DNA of 64,000 nucleotides from an uncultured Marinobacter sp. (lineage in GTDB: Bacteria; Pseudomonadota; Gammaproteobacteria; Pseudomonadales; Oleiphilaceae). The notes below the pieces were generated by a model. The model searched no databases. It saw nothing but the letters and a program-made list of their open reading frames with translations, and was not told where the DNA came from. Positions 1-10,682 of this stretch are shown here, in pieces; positions within the stretch are counted from its first letter, which is position 1, and every line of letters begins with the position of its first letter. The stretch lies in assembly GCF_947488835.1 (NCBI RefSeq), contig NZ_CANLBK010000001.1, positions 248,001 through 312,000 of the forward strand. The letters run 5' to 3'. Position numbers and translations under genes: made by a program.

Positions 1-28
1 TCACTCAAGAGTTCTATGAGAGAGAAAA

Positions 29-104
29 TGGCGTCCCCTAGGGGGTTCGAACCCCTGTTGCCGCCGTGAAAGGGCGGAGTCCTAGGCCACTAGACGAAGG
101 GGAC
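29..104 (-). tRNA. tRNA-Glu (anticodon TTC)
   Basis: On the minus strand this folds as a 76-nt cloverleaf with acceptor stem GTCCCCT/AGGGGAC, discriminator G and an encoded CCA. The anticodon loop reads CTTTCAC, giving TTC (Glu). The T-loop GGTTCGAACCC is canonical. It lies immediately downstream of its own strong promoter and may be the first gene of a tRNA cluster continuing left of the window. Confidence 0.97.
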
Positions 105-142
105 GCAACGCTTTAAAACTTTGCCTCGTCGAGGTGGCGCGT

Positions 143-171
143 ATATTAAGTAAGCCTCGTGCAGCTGTCAA
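143..171 (-). promoter_or_regulatory. sigma-70 promoter of tRNA-Glu
   Basis: Minus strand: -35 TTGACA (166-171), 17-bp spacer, -10 TAATAT (143-148), followed by a GC-rich discriminator, as expected for a stable RNA promoter. It sits about 40 bp upstream of the tRNA 5' end. Confidence 0.8.
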
Positions 172-197
172 CGCTTTTGATGAAAAAAGCTAATAAG

Positions 198-1100
198 TTA
201 TTTAGTGCTGGCTTCGAGCGCTTCTGCAAGTGTCGGATAGCGAAATTCGAATCCGGAGTCGATCAGCCTTTCTGGTATTGCCCGTTGGCCAGTCAACAAG
301 AGTCGTGACATCTTCCCGAGTGCAAGTTTGAGCACTGATGCCGGAACCGGGAAAATAGCGGGTCGATGTAGCGTGCTGGCAAGGCAAAGGGTGAACTCAC
401 GATTGGTGACCGGGTTGGGACTGACTACATTGTATGCACCGGAGGCCTGTGGCGTTTCCAGCATCCAGATAAGAGCTGCGACCACATCCTCGCGATGAAT
501 CCAGGGCATGTACTGATGCCCGGCACCAAGGCGGCCACCCAGTCCAAGCTTAAATGGCAAAACCATACGCTTCAAAAAGCCTCCCTCAGGACCTGCCACT
601 ATGCCCGTTCTGGAGAGGCATACGCGCACTCCAAGCGATTCCAGTTCGAGCGCCGCCTTTTCCCAGTCCCTGCACATCTGGTGAGTAAACTCATCGTTGG
701 GTGCGGTGTTTTCGGTTACCCGCAGCTCGCCCTGATCACCGTAAAAGCCCACAGCCGAGCCCGAAACTATCACGTCAGGCTTTTGCTTCCAGCTCTTGAT
801 GACCTCTGCCAGAGTGTGGGTTAAAACCACGCGGCTGTTTATCAATGCCTGCTGCCGCTCGGCAGTCCAGCGCTTGTCGGCGATGCCTTCACCTGCGAGA
901 TTGATCACGGCATCGAAACCCGCATGGCCCCGGAGGCTTTCAAGGTTATTGATCACTTCAACCTGCCCGCACAGGGCCCGTACTGCATCGGCGGACTGAC
1001 GGCTTAAAATGGTCAGCCCGTAGCCACGATCAAGCAACGTGCCGCAAAGCGCGCCGCCAATAAAGCCAGTGCCGCCGGTAATCAGTACGCGCTTGTTCAT
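198..1100 (-). CDS. TIGR01777-family NAD-dependent epimerase/SDR protein (YfcH-like)
   Basis: 300 aa, the usual length for the family. The N-terminal Rossmann motif TGGTGFIGGAL (residues 8-18) binds a dinucleotide. The motif INLAGEGIADKRW near residue 65 and the tail segment of about 50 residues rich in Leu/Arg are typical of TIGR01777 (YfcH/SulA-like) proteins, whose substrate is unknown. It starts 11 bp after the stop of the upstream cbiX-like gene on the same strand, so the two are probably cotranscribed. Role in the cell is not established for the family; the fold assignment is secure, the reaction is not. Confidence 0.88.
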   Translation of the reverse strand: MNKRVLITGGTGFIGGALCGTLLDRGYGLTILSRQSADAVRALCGQVEVINNLESLRGHAGFDAVINLAGEGIADKRWTAERQQALINSRVVLTHTLAEVIKSWKQKPDVIVSGSAVGFYGDQGELRVTENTAPNDEFTHQMCRDWEKAALELESLGVRVCLSRTGIVAGPEGGFLKRMVLPFKLGLGGRLGAGHQYMPWIHREDVVAALIWMLETPQASGAYNVVSPNPVTNREFTLCLASTLHRPAIFPVPASVLKLALGKMSRLLLTGQRAIPERLIDSGFEFRYPTLAEALEASTK

Positions 1101-1111
1101 GTTGGTGCTCC

Positions 1112-1489
1112 TTAATCTTTGGTGCTGTGAGCCAGTTGCAGGGTTACCACGTCTTTGATGGCTTGTCCCAGAAGCGGGTTCTCTCCAATAGGGGGGGAAA
1201 GCGTAATATTTGCCCCTGTGGATGTCTCAAGGGCTGCAATCATGGCAGGCACATCTTTACGCAGGTGGCGTCCGGCGGCTAGAAAAAGGGGAACAATTGT
1301 GAATTCTCGGCTTCCGGCTGCCACACCGTCGCGAACGACGGCCTCCATGGAGGGTTCCGCCAGTTCCATATAGGCAATCCTCGAGTTTGCTACAGCCTTG
1401 AGCGTCGGCTCTGCAAGCGCTTCGAACGTATCGCACCAGCGTTTATCGCTGCTACCATGGGCTAACAGAATAATGCGGCGACTGCTCAT
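1112..1489 (-). CDS. CbiX-type sirohydrochlorin chelatase-like protein
   Basis: 125 aa, matching the short single-domain CbiX(S)/SirB class. The start RIILLAHGSSDKRW carries the family's catalytic His (LAHGS, about residue 11), and a second conserved His lies in FLAAGRHLRKDVP. Family members insert Co or Fe into sirohydrochlorin for siroheme or cobalamin synthesis. No other tetrapyrrole genes are nearby, so which metal is used cannot be told. It leads a two-gene unit with the downstream TIGR01777 epimerase. Confidence 0.85.
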   Translation of the reverse strand: MSSRRIILLAHGSSDKRWCDTFEALAEPTLKAVANSRIAYMELAEPSMEAVVRDGVAAGSREFTIVPLFLAAGRHLRKDVPAMIAALETSTGANITLSPPIGENPLLGQAIKDVVTLQLAHSTKD

Positions 1490-1590
1490 TCGTGCTCCTC
1501 GATGATCTGTGACAGGTGTCTGTCGTAAATTTGGTTGCGGGTCGGTATTCTCTGTCGATCCCGTCAGTCAAGATAACAGGGTGTTCTTTA

Positions 1591-2193
1591 ATGTTCGATT
1601 GGAAAGAGATTCTGGATTTCTGGTTCGGTGAATTAGATGAAAATGGACTCCCTGACAGCGAACATCGTAGTCGTTGGTTTCTCTCAAGCCGTAAGTTCGA
1701 CCAGGAAATTCGCCGTCGGTTTCTTTCCATGGTTCTGTTTGCGTCTGAGCAGGGTCTGGATCACTGGCGTAAGACTCCTGGTGGTCGGCTAGCTGAAATT
1801 ATTCTGCTTGACCAGTTTTCCAGAAATATTTTTCGGGGCGGGGCACTTGCGTTCGAGCAGGACAAGCAGGCAAGGGAGCTTTGCAAAGAAGCCATGCGCA
1901 GGGGAGGTGATGTCGCGCTTCCACCGATTCAGCGTGCATTTATGTATATGCCTTTACAACACTCTGAGCGGCTTGATGATCAAGCGTTGTCGGTGGAGTG
2001 TTATGAGCAGCTGGTCGCGTCTACCTCAGGGATGCTGCAGGATTTTTTAAGAAGCTTTCTGCGGTCAGCTCAGGATCACCACAACATCATTGAGTGTTTT
2101 GGGCGGTTTCCCCATCGTAATAAGGCTCTCGGACGACCCTCGACTGAGGCGGAGAAGGACTATCTGGGCACCGCCAATCGATTTGGGCAATAA
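1591..2193 (+). CDS. DUF924 family protein
   Basis: 200 aa. It has the family hallmarks FDWKEILDFWFGEL at the N-terminus, LLDQFSRNIFRG in the middle and FMYMPLQHSE after it; the family is an all-helical, TPR-like fold of unknown function. The open frame extends upstream to 1516, but homologues start at the Asp-Phe-Trp region, so the ATG at 1591 is preferred. It runs divergently from cbiX and is followed by a promoter for tRNA-Gly. No function can be assigned. Confidence 0.85.
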   Translation: MFDWKEILDFWFGELDENGLPDSEHRSRWFLSSRKFDQEIRRRFLSMVLFASEQGLDHWRKTPGGRLAEIILLDQFSRNIFRGGALAFEQDKQARELCKEAMRRGGDVALPPIQRAFMYMPLQHSERLDDQALSVECYEQLVASTSGMLQDFLRSFLRSAQDHHNIIECFGRFPHRNKALGRPSTEAEKDYLGTANRFGQ

Positions 2194-2211
2194 AAAAGTT
2201 TGTAAAGGAGG

Positions 2212-2239
2212 TTGACGAAAGGGGCGGGATGCGTAGAAT
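2212..2239 (+). promoter_or_regulatory. sigma-70 promoter of tRNA-Gly
   Basis: -35 TTGACG (2212-2217), 16-bp spacer, -10 TAGAAT (2234-2239), 34 bp ahead of the tRNA 5' end. Confidence 0.7.
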
Positions 2240-2273
2240 ACACATCCGTTGTTAGCGCAAGCTGATCAACATT

Positions 2274-2349
<76 letters not shown>

Positions 2350-2358
2350 AATTCCAGA

Positions 2359-2390
2359 AACCCGGCCTCGAAAGAGGTCGGGTTTTTTGT
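2359..2390 (+). terminator. intrinsic terminator after tRNA-Gly
   Basis: Stem CCCGGCCTC / GAGGTCGGG with a GAAA loop and one G-U pair, followed by a run of six T. Confidence 0.88.
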
Positions 2391-2444
2391 TTTTGGTTAT
2401 ACTGCCCGCCTCCCCACATTTGATTCCTGCTCTGGAGACGCGCC

Positions 2445-3239
2445 TTGAAAGTTCATTCACTCCATATTTACCCGGTGAAGTCGCTCACTGGCATCGAGGT
2501 TTCCTGTTTTGAAATGGACGACTTCGGCCCTAAAGGTGACCGGCGATGGATGATTGTTGATGAGGAACGCCGGTTTGTTACCCAGAGAGAGCTTCCTGAG
2601 TTGGCCAGGGTGTCAACTTCTCTACATGGAGGCTCCGTTAGCATTCACGTGCCAGGTGAGGGCGATTTCCAGTTGCAGCAGACTGACCGGGAGTTACGAG
2701 TGCTGGTCTGGCGCGACTGGGTTAAAGCTCTGGAGGGTGGGTCAGCCGCCAGTGAGGCGCTAAGTCACTATTGCGGTAAGAGCTTGCGCTTTGTCTATAT
2801 GCCGGACTCTTCGTTTCGGCGGGTTGATGCCGGGCATGTAAGTGAATATCGTCGAGTAGGCTTTGCCGATGGCTTTCCTTTTTTGATCACCAATCTGGCC
2901 TCTTTAAGTGAGCTTAACGGGCGACTCGAGACGCCTGTGGATATGCGCAGGTTCCGGCCCAACATCGTTATAGAGGGCATGGCACCCTGGCAGGAAGACC
3001 ACTGGCGCACGCTTTTGGTAGGAGATCAAAGCTTCAATGTTGTGAAGCCAAGTTCCCGTTGTGTGCTGACCACCGTTGATCCGGATACCGGGTTGAAAGA
3101 TCCCGGCCTGCAGCCTTTGAGAGCGCTCTCTGGATACCGCAGAACGCCAGACGGTGTTATTTTCGGCCAAAATGCCATTCACGAATCCCCCGGAATAATC
3201 CATGTGGATGATTCCGTCACTGTTATTGAATCGGAGTAG
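2445..3239 (+). CDS. MOSC domain protein (YcbX-like, N-terminal beta-barrel plus MOSC)
   Basis: 264 aa. The N-terminus (HSLHIYPVKSLTGIEV) is the MOSC-associated beta-barrel; the MOSC core follows from about residue 100, with FRPNIVIEG and SSRCVLTTVDPDTG, whose Cys is the expected sulfur-carrying residue. Family members act with molybdenum cofactor, for example in reduction of N-hydroxylated compounds. The start is TTG at 2445, chosen because GGAG lies 7 bp upstream and the protein aligns with the family from this point; no ATG is available. uup follows 8 bp downstream, suggesting cotranscription. Confidence 0.85.
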   Translation: MKVHSLHIYPVKSLTGIEVSCFEMDDFGPKGDRRWMIVDEERRFVTQRELPELARVSTSLHGGSVSIHVPGEGDFQLQQTDRELRVLVWRDWVKALEGGSAASEALSHYCGKSLRFVYMPDSSFRRVDAGHVSEYRRVGFADGFPFLITNLASLSELNGRLETPVDMRRFRPNIVIEGMAPWQEDHWRTLLVGDQSFNVVKPSSRCVLTTVDPDTGLKDPGLQPLRALSGYRRTPDGVIFGQNAIHESPGIIHVDDSVTVIESE

Positions 3240-3247
3240 AAAACAAC

Positions 3248-5218
3248 GTGCCACTGTTAACACTGGACTCGATTTCCCTGGCCTTCGGAATGCACCCGCT
3301 GCTTGATCAGGCTTCGCTGAATATTGAAGCTGGCGAACGGGTATGTTTGTTGGGAAGGAATGGCGAGGGTAAGTCCACTCTGCTAAAGATCGTCTGCGGT
3401 GATGTTATTCCGGATGGCGGCAAGGTACGCCTTGACGATGGCGCCGTGTTGGCGGTCCTGCCCCAGAACCTTCCCTCTGACGATACCAGAACGGCGTATG
3501 AAGTTGTGTCTGGCGCCTTCCCGGAAGCAGGTCAACTCCTGGCGGAGTTTCACACACTTACCCAAAGCGCAGACGAATCCAGTCTCGATCGCATGATGAA
3601 GGTTCAGGAGCGCATTGAAGCTCTTGACGGGTGGCGGCTCGATCAAAAGGTTACGGCCATTTTGGCGCAATATGGCATAGATCCGGACCAGCGGCTGAAT
3701 ACGCTCTCTGGAGGGTGGCAGCGGCGGGTGTTGTTGGCGAAAGCGCTTGTTGGGGAACCGGATATTCTTTTGTTGGATGAGCCCACCAACCACCTTGATG
3801 TGCCAGCCATTGCTTGGCTTGAGGAGGCGCTTGGCGCCTTTCGTGGCGCCATGCTGTTTGTGAGCCACGACCGGGCTTTTATCAGGCGCATGGCTACCCG
3901 CGTTGTAGAGTTGGATCGCGGAAAGTTGATTAGCTTTGCTGCCTCTTATGACCGGTACCTTGATCTTAAAGAGAAGGCGCTTGAGGAGGAGGATCGGGAA
4001 AATGCGCTTTTCGACAAGCGGCTGAAGCAGGAAGAGACGTGGATTCGCCAGGGTATCAAGGCTCGCCGCACCCGCAACATGGGTAGGGTAAGGGCCCTGA
4101 AAGCGATGCGCGAAGAGCATCGGCAGCGCAGAGTTCGTGGTGGTACAGCAAGCTTCGCTGTGGAAGATGCTGCGCGCTCGGGCAAGCTGGTAGTGGAGAC
4201 AGTTGAGGCTGGCTTTGCTTACCCTGACGGGACAGCCATCATTCGCGATATGAGTCTTACTGTGCTCCGGGGCGATAAAATTGGCCTTGTGGGTGAGAAC
4301 GGAACGGGTAAAACAACGTTGGTGCGTTTGTTGTTGGGCGACCTGAAGCCGACTGAAGGCACGATCCGCTTGGGTACCAACCTTCAGGTAGCCTATTTTG
4401 ATCAGCTTCGTGGCGAGCTCGACCTCAATTTGAACGCGCTCGACAATTTGTCGGAAGGCCGGGAATTTATTGATATCAACGGCCAGAGCAAGCATGTGCT
4501 TGGGTATTTGCAGGAGTTCCTGTTTACGCCAGAGCGGGCCAGATCGCCTGTTCGGGTATTCTCCGGGGGTGAGCGTGCAAGGTTGTTGTTGGCAAAACTG
4601 TTCAGCAAGCCAGCAAACATTCTGGTATTGGATGAGCCAACCAACGATCTGGATGTGGAAACCCTGGAGTTGCTGGAAGAACAGCTTTCCGAATTTGCAG
4701 GCACCGTCATTGTTATCAGCCACGACCGTGAGTTTCTCGATAACGTTGTAACGGAAACGGTTTTCCTGGACGGTTCTGGGCGGGTGCGAGAATACGTAGG
4801 TGGTTATAGCGACTGGCGTCGGCAGGGAGGATGTTTCCCTGCTGAGGAAACGGGCGCACGCCCCGATCGGCACGACAAGGCAGCAAAGTCAGGTAAGCAA
4901 ACTGGTGCCAAAAAAAACGGTGATTCGCCAGCAAAGGGTGAGCAAGCTGCAGAAAGCTTGAATAACGCCGGTGCCAGCAAGCCTAAGCCGGTTAAACTGA
5001 GTTATAAGTTGAAGCTCGAGCTTGAACAGTTGCCAGCGCAAATAGAAGCTTTGGAGCAGGATGTAGCGAGTATTCAGGCGCGTATCGCTTCAGCCGATTT
5101 TTATTCCGGTACAGCTGAAGAGGTTGCTGAGGTTCTGGAAGAGCTGGAACAGAAAGAGCTCAAGCTGGAGAAGGTCATCGAGAGATGGATGGAACTGGAA
5201 GAGCAGGCGCTTGGTTAA
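3248..5218 (+). CDS. uup: ABC-F family ATP-binding protein Uup
   Basis: 656 aa, GTG start. Two ABC domains: the first has Walker A GRNGEGKST (about residues 36-44), signature LSGGWQRR and Walker B LLLDEPTNHLD; the second has GENGTGKTT, FSGGERARLLLAKL and LVLDEPTNDLD. No membrane segments. A linker rich in Lys/Ala near residues 535-580 leads to a C-terminal coiled coil (about 585-655), which is the DNA-binding CTD that separates Uup from other ABC-F proteins. Uup is a cytosolic ATPase linked to ribosome function and to precise excision of transposons. It ends at a strong bidirectional terminator. Confidence 0.95.
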   Translation: MPLLTLDSISLAFGMHPLLDQASLNIEAGERVCLLGRNGEGKSTLLKIVCGDVIPDGGKVRLDDGAVLAVLPQNLPSDDTRTAYEVVSGAFPEAGQLLAEFHTLTQSADESSLDRMMKVQERIEALDGWRLDQKVTAILAQYGIDPDQRLNTLSGGWQRRVLLAKALVGEPDILLLDEPTNHLDVPAIAWLEEALGAFRGAMLFVSHDRAFIRRMATRVVELDRGKLISFAASYDRYLDLKEKALEEEDRENALFDKRLKQEETWIRQGIKARRTRNMGRVRALKAMREEHRQRRVRGGTASFAVEDAARSGKLVVETVEAGFAYPDGTAIIRDMSLTVLRGDKIGLVGENGTGKTTLVRLLLGDLKPTEGTIRLGTNLQVAYFDQLRGELDLNLNALDNLSEGREFIDINGQSKHVLGYLQEFLFTPERARSPVRVFSGGERARLLLAKLFSKPANILVLDEPTNDLDVETLELLEEQLSEFAGTVIVISHDREFLDNVVTETVFLDGSGRVREYVGGYSDWRRQGGCFPAEETGARPDRHDKAAKSGKQTGAKKNGDSPAKGEQAAESLNNAGASKPKPVKLSYKLKLELEQLPAQIEALEQDVASIQARIASADFYSGTAEEVAEVLEELEQKELKLEKVIERWMELEEQALG

Positions 5219-5237
5219 GGTAAGTGCTTGGGGTTAA

Positions 5238-5279
5238 TAAAAAAAGCCTGGGGCAATGCATTGCCTCAGGCTTTTTTTC
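5238..5279. terminator. bidirectional terminator between uup and the usp gene
   Basis: AAAAAGCCTGGGGCAATG / CATTGCCTCAGGCTTTTTTT hairpin with an A-tract on one side and a T-tract on the other, so it can end transcription of both convergent genes. Confidence 0.92.
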
Positions 5280-5302
5280 AGGGCTGGGTGTTGCGAGATG
5301 AG

Positions 5303-5734
5303 TTAGCGAATTCTGATTGCTAAAACATCGCACTCTGTGCCATGCAACACGCCATTTGCAGTTGAGCCGAGTAGCAACTGGAAGCCCTTCCTGCCGTGGC
5401 TTCCCACAATCACAAGATCCGCAGCCTGCTCTTTAACCAACCGGTGTATCTCTGATTCCGGCCGGCCCACAGTCACAATCTGGTTGGTCTTTTCGACGCC
5501 ATACTGTTCACCGTACGCAGCCAGCTGTTCCCGAGCCGCTTTATCGAGCTGAGTTTGAAGCTCGGTCAGGTCCATCGGGATATCTCCTCCATACGCGTAC
5601 CCCACTGGCTCGACAACGTGTACCAGAACCAGGTTGGCACCGTGAGCTACGCTCATGGCTTTAGCTTTCTCCAGAACCTGAGGTGCTTCTTCGGTAAGAT
5701 CGATAGCAACGAGCATTGTATTGTATGCAGACAT
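5303..5734 (-). CDS. universal stress protein, UspA family
   Basis: 143 aa, one Usp domain. It begins YNTMLVAIDLTEEAPQVLEKA and carries the ATP-binding pattern G-2x-G-9x-G-S/T as VGSHGRKGFQLLLGST near residues 113-127, so it belongs to the nucleotide-binding rather than the UspA type. The family responds to growth arrest and stress in the cytoplasm. Convergent with uup, with a shared terminator between them. SD-like AAGGAG lies just before the ATG on the minus strand. Confidence 0.92.
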   Translation of the reverse strand: MSAYNTMLVAIDLTEEAPQVLEKAKAMSVAHGANLVLVHVVEPVGYAYGGDIPMDLTELQTQLDKAAREQLAAYGEQYGVEKTNQIVTVGRPESEIHRLVKEQAADLVIVGSHGRKGFQLLLGSTANGVLHGTECDVLAIRIR

Positions 5735-5808
5735 CCCTAACTCCTTCTATATCGGCTTTGCTACAGCATAGTACGCGAGCCCGGCTGGGGGAAGGGCTCT
5801 CGTGGTAT

Positions 5809-6627
5809 TCACGCGCTCTGCTGGAGTAGCGAAATAACCGAAGTCAGGCTTTCGAGGATGCGCTTGGAGTACCTGTCAATTACAAAGCCAACGTTGTTTT
5901 CGTTGTAGTTGATGTAAGAGCCGCGAATAAACTGCCATTTGGCATTTACGTCGCTCAATAGTCCGCTCAGCTCTGCGTTACTTTCACCCGTGCTCATTGT
6001 TTCAAGCAGCTTGTCAAAGTCTTTGGCCTGCTCATCAAGTGACGTTTCCAGGGAGGAGCCTTGAAAGATTTGCGCGACCGACGAGTTGGTGCGAACAGAG
6101 TACTTTGCCATCATTTGGGCGATGACAACCGCGCCCATTCTGGCTGCTTCAACCCGTGGGCGTGTTTGTTTCGTGGAGCTTTCCTGGGCAATCTGGTACA
6201 GCTCGGTTGCCTTGCTGTTCATTTCCAGTGCCTGGTTAGCCATGTCTGACACCAAACGTAAATCTGGATAACCCGTTGTCCGCACATCGTTGATGTTGTC
6301 GCGCATCAAGCTTTTGAACTTATCAAATTGGCCGTTGAGCTCTTCAAGTTGTTCTTTGGATAGTCCGCCACTTGTATTGTTTGTAACGAGGTTCATGGCG
6401 TCGTTAGCTGAGTTGATACCCGCCACGATCTCGTTCAGAGTGTTGGTGCTGCCAGATCCGATAAACCGGTAATACGCATCAAGCGCCACGTAGTTGCTCA
6501 CGCGGAAGTTATGCAGTTGGGCGAGGAAGTCGTCAGACTCCTGTGCCTTTACGTTCAAAGATGTGAGCAAGAACAAAAACAGTGAAGCAACCAGAGAGGC
6601 GCGAGCGCCCAGGTGGGTGGTTTTCAT
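5809..6627 (-). CDS. secreted protein of unknown function, helical
   Basis: 272 aa from the ATG at 6627; an in-frame extension to 6708 is rejected because the internal Met starts a clear signal peptide (about 28 residues: basic start, LVASLFLFLLTSL core, A-x-A type cleavage near VKAQ) and GGAG precedes it. The mature part is hydrophilic, rich in Asn, Ser, Leu and Gln, with heptad-like helical stretches and no cysteines. No family is recognised. Probable periplasmic or exported helical protein, monocistronic. Confidence 0.75.
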   Translation of the reverse strand: MKTTHLGARASLVASLFLFLLTSLNVKAQESDDFLAQLHNFRVSNYVALDAYYRFIGSGSTNTLNEIVAGINSANDAMNLVTNNTSGGLSKEQLEELNGQFDKFKSLMRDNINDVRTTGYPDLRLVSDMANQALEMNSKATELYQIAQESSTKQTRPRVEAARMGAVVIAQMMAKYSVRTNSSVAQIFQGSSLETSLDEQAKDFDKLLETMSTGESNAELSGLLSDVNAKWQFIRGSYINYNENNVGFVIDRYSKRILESLTSVISLLQQSA

Positions 6628-7054
6628 CGGACGGATTCTCCGTAAAGCGTTTATTATTGTGTACCAAAGTCGTAGAACGAAGGTAAAGTAAGTTTCTCGG
6701 CCAATCAAGCAGTTTTGCTGGCGCGGGAATCAGGAATTGTAAATATCTTTGAAATTTGCGCCATGAAGTTCAAGCTCTTTCTATGTATTAGGTTGTAATA
6801 TGCTGATACGCAAGGATCTGATGTCGTGGCGCAGGTGTAATAGCTGCATGTTGCGTCCGATCTCAAAGAAACAAATTGACAAACGTGCTGTTTTTTCACA
6901 TCGTGTGCCCTCACGATTCAAACGACTGTATGAATTTTTGGTCGTCTGATCGGGCAGTGACAGAAATCTCGCTGCATCAAACAGCTTTGGCAATCTCAAT
7001 AAAGAGGCTGTCCAGAGTTGGAAGCAGTTCCAAACACAGACTGGAGATCAGTTG
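6628..7054. other. 427-bp intergenic region upstream of fadB
   Basis: No convincing gene; the short open frames here have no SD or family features. It holds the divergent promoters of the secreted-protein gene and fadBA, a TTGACA at 6876-6881 without a good -10, a CAAAC-GACT-GTATG element at 6919-6932, and the inverted repeat TTGGAA-GCAG-TTCCAA at 7018-7033 just before the fadB SD. Confidence 0.6.
6919..6932. promoter_or_regulatory. candidate PsrA-like fatty-acid operator
   Basis: CAAAC-N4-GTATG matches the CAAAC-N4-GTTTG type site of the Pseudomonas fatty-acid regulator PsrA with one mismatch and lies 120 bp upstream of fadB. PsrA controls beta-oxidation genes in Pseudomonas; binding here is inference from a short motif. 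Confidence 0.35.
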
Positions 7055-9202
7055 ATGATTTACGAAGGTAAAGCCATCACGGTTAAAGAGATCGAAGGCG
7101 GGATCGCTCAGTTGGACTTCGACTTGCAAGGCGAGTCGGTAAACAAGTTCAACCGTCTTACCATTGAAGAGCTCCACGCCGCGACTGATGCACTTAAAGC
7201 ACAGAAGAAACTCAAGGGCCTGGTAGTAACCAGTTCCAAAGACAGTTTCATTGTTGGTGCCGACATCACAGAGTTTACTGAACTGTTTGCCGGTTCCGAG
7301 GAAGATCTGGTTGCCAACAACCTGAAGGCCAATGCAATTTTCAGCGCGGTAGAGGATCTTCCTTTCCCCACTGTAACTGCAATTAACGGTATCGCTCTGG
7401 GCGGCGGTTTTGAAATGTGCCTGGCGACCGATTATCGGGTTATGGCTCCGAAGGCTAAAGTAGGCCTGCCTGAAGTAAAACTGGGTATCTTCCCGGGCTT
7501 CGGCGGCACTGTTCGTCTATCCCGCCTGGTAGGTGTGGACAACGCCGTTGAGTGGATTTGTGGCGGTGCAGAAAACCGTGCCGACGTAGCTCTGAAAACA
7601 GGTGCTGTTGACGCAATCGTTGAGCCGGCGAAGCTGGTTGAAGCGGCTGTTGCAATCATTGATCAGTGCAACGAAGGCAAGCTTGACCACGAAGCGCGTC
7701 GCGAAGAGAAGAAAGGCAAGATCAAGCTCAACGCCATGGAAAGCATGATGGCGTTCGAGATTTCCAAAGCCTTTGTGGGTGCCAAAGCGGGCAAGAACTA
7801 CCCGGCACCGGTCGAAGCGATCAAGGTGATGCAGAAGCACGCTGGCATGACCCGCGACAAGGCCATTGAAGTGGAAGCCAAAGGCTTTGCCAAAATGGCG
7901 AAGACGAATGTGGCGGCCTGCCTTGTTGGCTTGTTCCTGAATGATCAGGAACTTAAAAAGAAAGCCAAAGCTTGGGAAAAAGAAGCGTCTGAAGTGAAGC
8001 TGGCTGCCGTTCTGGGCGCCGGAATCATGGGTGGTGGTATTGCTTATCAGTCGGCACTGAAAGGCACGCCCATCATCATGAAAGATATTAATCAGGACGG
8101 TATTGCACTGGGCCTCAAAGAAGCCAAAAAGCAGCTAACCAAGCGCGTCGATAAAGGCCGCATGGACGCAGGCAAGATGGCTGATGTTCTCAACAGCATT
8201 ACTCCAACGCTTAACTACGGTGATTTCAAGAACGTAGACTTGGTTGTTGAGGCTGTTGTTGAAAATCCCAAGGTAAAAGATGCGGTTCTGCGTGAAGTTG
8301 AAGATGCGGTTCGTGATGACGCTATTCTGACGTCTAACACGTCGACTATTTCTATCGACCTTCTGGCTAAGAACCTTAAGCGTCCGGAAAATTTCTGTGG
8401 CATGCACTTCTTTAACCCAGTGCCCATGATGCCGCTTGTTGAAGTTATCCGTGGCAAGAAGACCAGCGATCGCGCTATTGCAACAACGGTTGCCTACGCC
8501 AAGGCGATGGGTAAGACCCCGATTGTTGTTAACGATTGCCCAGGGTTCCTGGTGAACCGTGTTCTGTTCCCTTACTTCGGCGGTTTTGTCGGCTTGGTAC
8601 GTGACGGTGCGGATTTCCAGCGCGTAGACAAGGTAATGGAAAAGTTCGGCTGGCCTATGGGCCCGGCATACCTGCTGGACGTTGTTGGCATGGATACCGG
8701 CAAACACGCTGGCGAAGTGATGGCCGACGGCTTCCCGGATCGTATGAAGCATGCAGAAAAAACGGCCATTGACGTGATGTTTGAAAACAACCGTTATGGT
8801 CAGAAGAACGAACTGGGCTTCTACAAATACGAACTGGACCGTAAAGGTAAGCAGAAGAAGGTTGTCGATGAAGAGACCTACGAGCTGCTCAAGCCGGTTG
8901 TTCAGGGTGAGGGCGAGTTCAGCGACGAAGATATCATTGCTCGTATGATGATTCCGCTATGTCTGGAAACTGTGCGTTGCCTGGAAGATGGCATCGTGGC
9001 AGATGCAGCTGACGCGGATATGGGTCTGATCTTCGGTATTGGCTTCCCGCCGTTCCGTGGTGGTGCCCTGCGCTACATCGATGATATGGGTGTAGACAAG
9101 TTCGTTGAGCTGGCAGACAAGTTTGCAGATCTTGGTGCTTTGTATCATCCGACCGAGAAGCTGCGTGAAATGGCCAAAACTGGTGAAAAGTTCTTTGGTT
9201 AA
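7055..9202 (+). CDS. fadB: fatty acid oxidation complex subunit alpha (enoyl-CoA hydratase / 3-hydroxyacyl-CoA dehydrogenase)
   Basis: 715 aa. The N-terminal crotonase domain (1-190) has [10 protein letters not shown] and the oxyanion/catalytic region [19 protein letters not shown] and [18 protein letters not shown]. The NAD-binding domain starts at [21 protein letters not shown] (about 315), and the dehydrogenase motif [15 protein letters not shown] supplies the catalytic His. With FadA it forms the alpha2beta2 complex of aerobic beta-oxidation. ATG at 7055 is preferred over the adjacent TTG at 7052 because GGAG is 8 bp upstream of the ATG. fadA follows after 33 bp. Confidence 0.97.
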   Translation: MIYEGKAITVKEIEGGIAQLDFDLQGESVNKFNRLTIEELHAATDALKAQKKLKGLVVTSSKDSFIVGADITEFTELFAGSEEDLVANNLKANAIFSAVEDLPFPTVTAINGIALGGGFEMCLATDYRVMAPKAKVGLPEVKLGIFPGFGGTVRLSRLVGVDNAVEWICGGAENRADVALKTGAVDAIVEPAKLVEAAVAIIDQCNEGKLDHEARREEKKGKIKLNAMESMMAFEISKAFVGAKAGKNYPAPVEAIKVMQKHAGMTRDKAIEVEAKGFAKMAKTNVAACLVGLFLNDQELKKKAKAWEKEASEVKLAAVLGAGIMGGGIAYQSALKGTPIIMKDINQDGIALGLKEAKKQLTKRVDKGRMDAGKMADVLNSITPTLNYGDFKNVDLVVEAVVENPKVKDAVLREVEDAVRDDAILTSNTSTISIDLLAKNLKRPENFCGMHFFNPVPMMPLVEVIRGKKTSDRAIATTVAYAKAMGKTPIVVNDCPGFLVNRVLFPYFGGFVGLVRDGADFQRVDKVMEKFGWPMGPAYLLDVVGMDTGKHAGEVMADGFPDRMKHAEKTAIDVMFENNRYGQKNELGFYKYELDRKGKQKKVVDEETYELLKPVVQGEGEFSDEDIIARMMIPLCLETVRCLEDGIVADAADADMGLIFGIGFPPFRGGALRYIDDMGVDKFVELADKFADLGALYHPTEKLREMAKTGEKFFG

Positions 9203-9208
9203 CCCTGA

Positions 9209-10411
<1,203 letters not shown>

Positions 10412-10446
10412 TCCGCTAGACGGATGCAGTAACGCTTTCATGGAAG

Positions 10447-10474
10447 GCCCGGCTCGCGCCGGGCTTTTCTTGTT
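10447..10474 (+). terminator. intrinsic terminator of fadBA
   Basis: GCCCGGC-TCGC-GCCGGGC hairpin followed by TTTTCTTGTTT. Confidence 0.88.
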
Positions 10475-10682
10475 TCTGGGGAGCTGTAGAGTGCGCCACG
10501 GAAACTTGAAAAATGCATGACTGAAACAAAGAATGGGTTGTCTTGCTATTCCTGACCCTGTAAAACAGTGAGCCTATACACAATGGCGGCTCCTATAGCT
10601 TTTCCAGCCGATTGATTTTACAGCGAGTTTACGGTCTGCTTGTTTACCGGCCGATTTATCGCAAAGGATACAGAACTCCGAT

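Noticed and set aside
3383-4873. 496-aa open frame antisense to uup
   Set aside because: It mirrors the codon bias of uup, has no SD or domain features and is fully covered by a strongly conserved gene.
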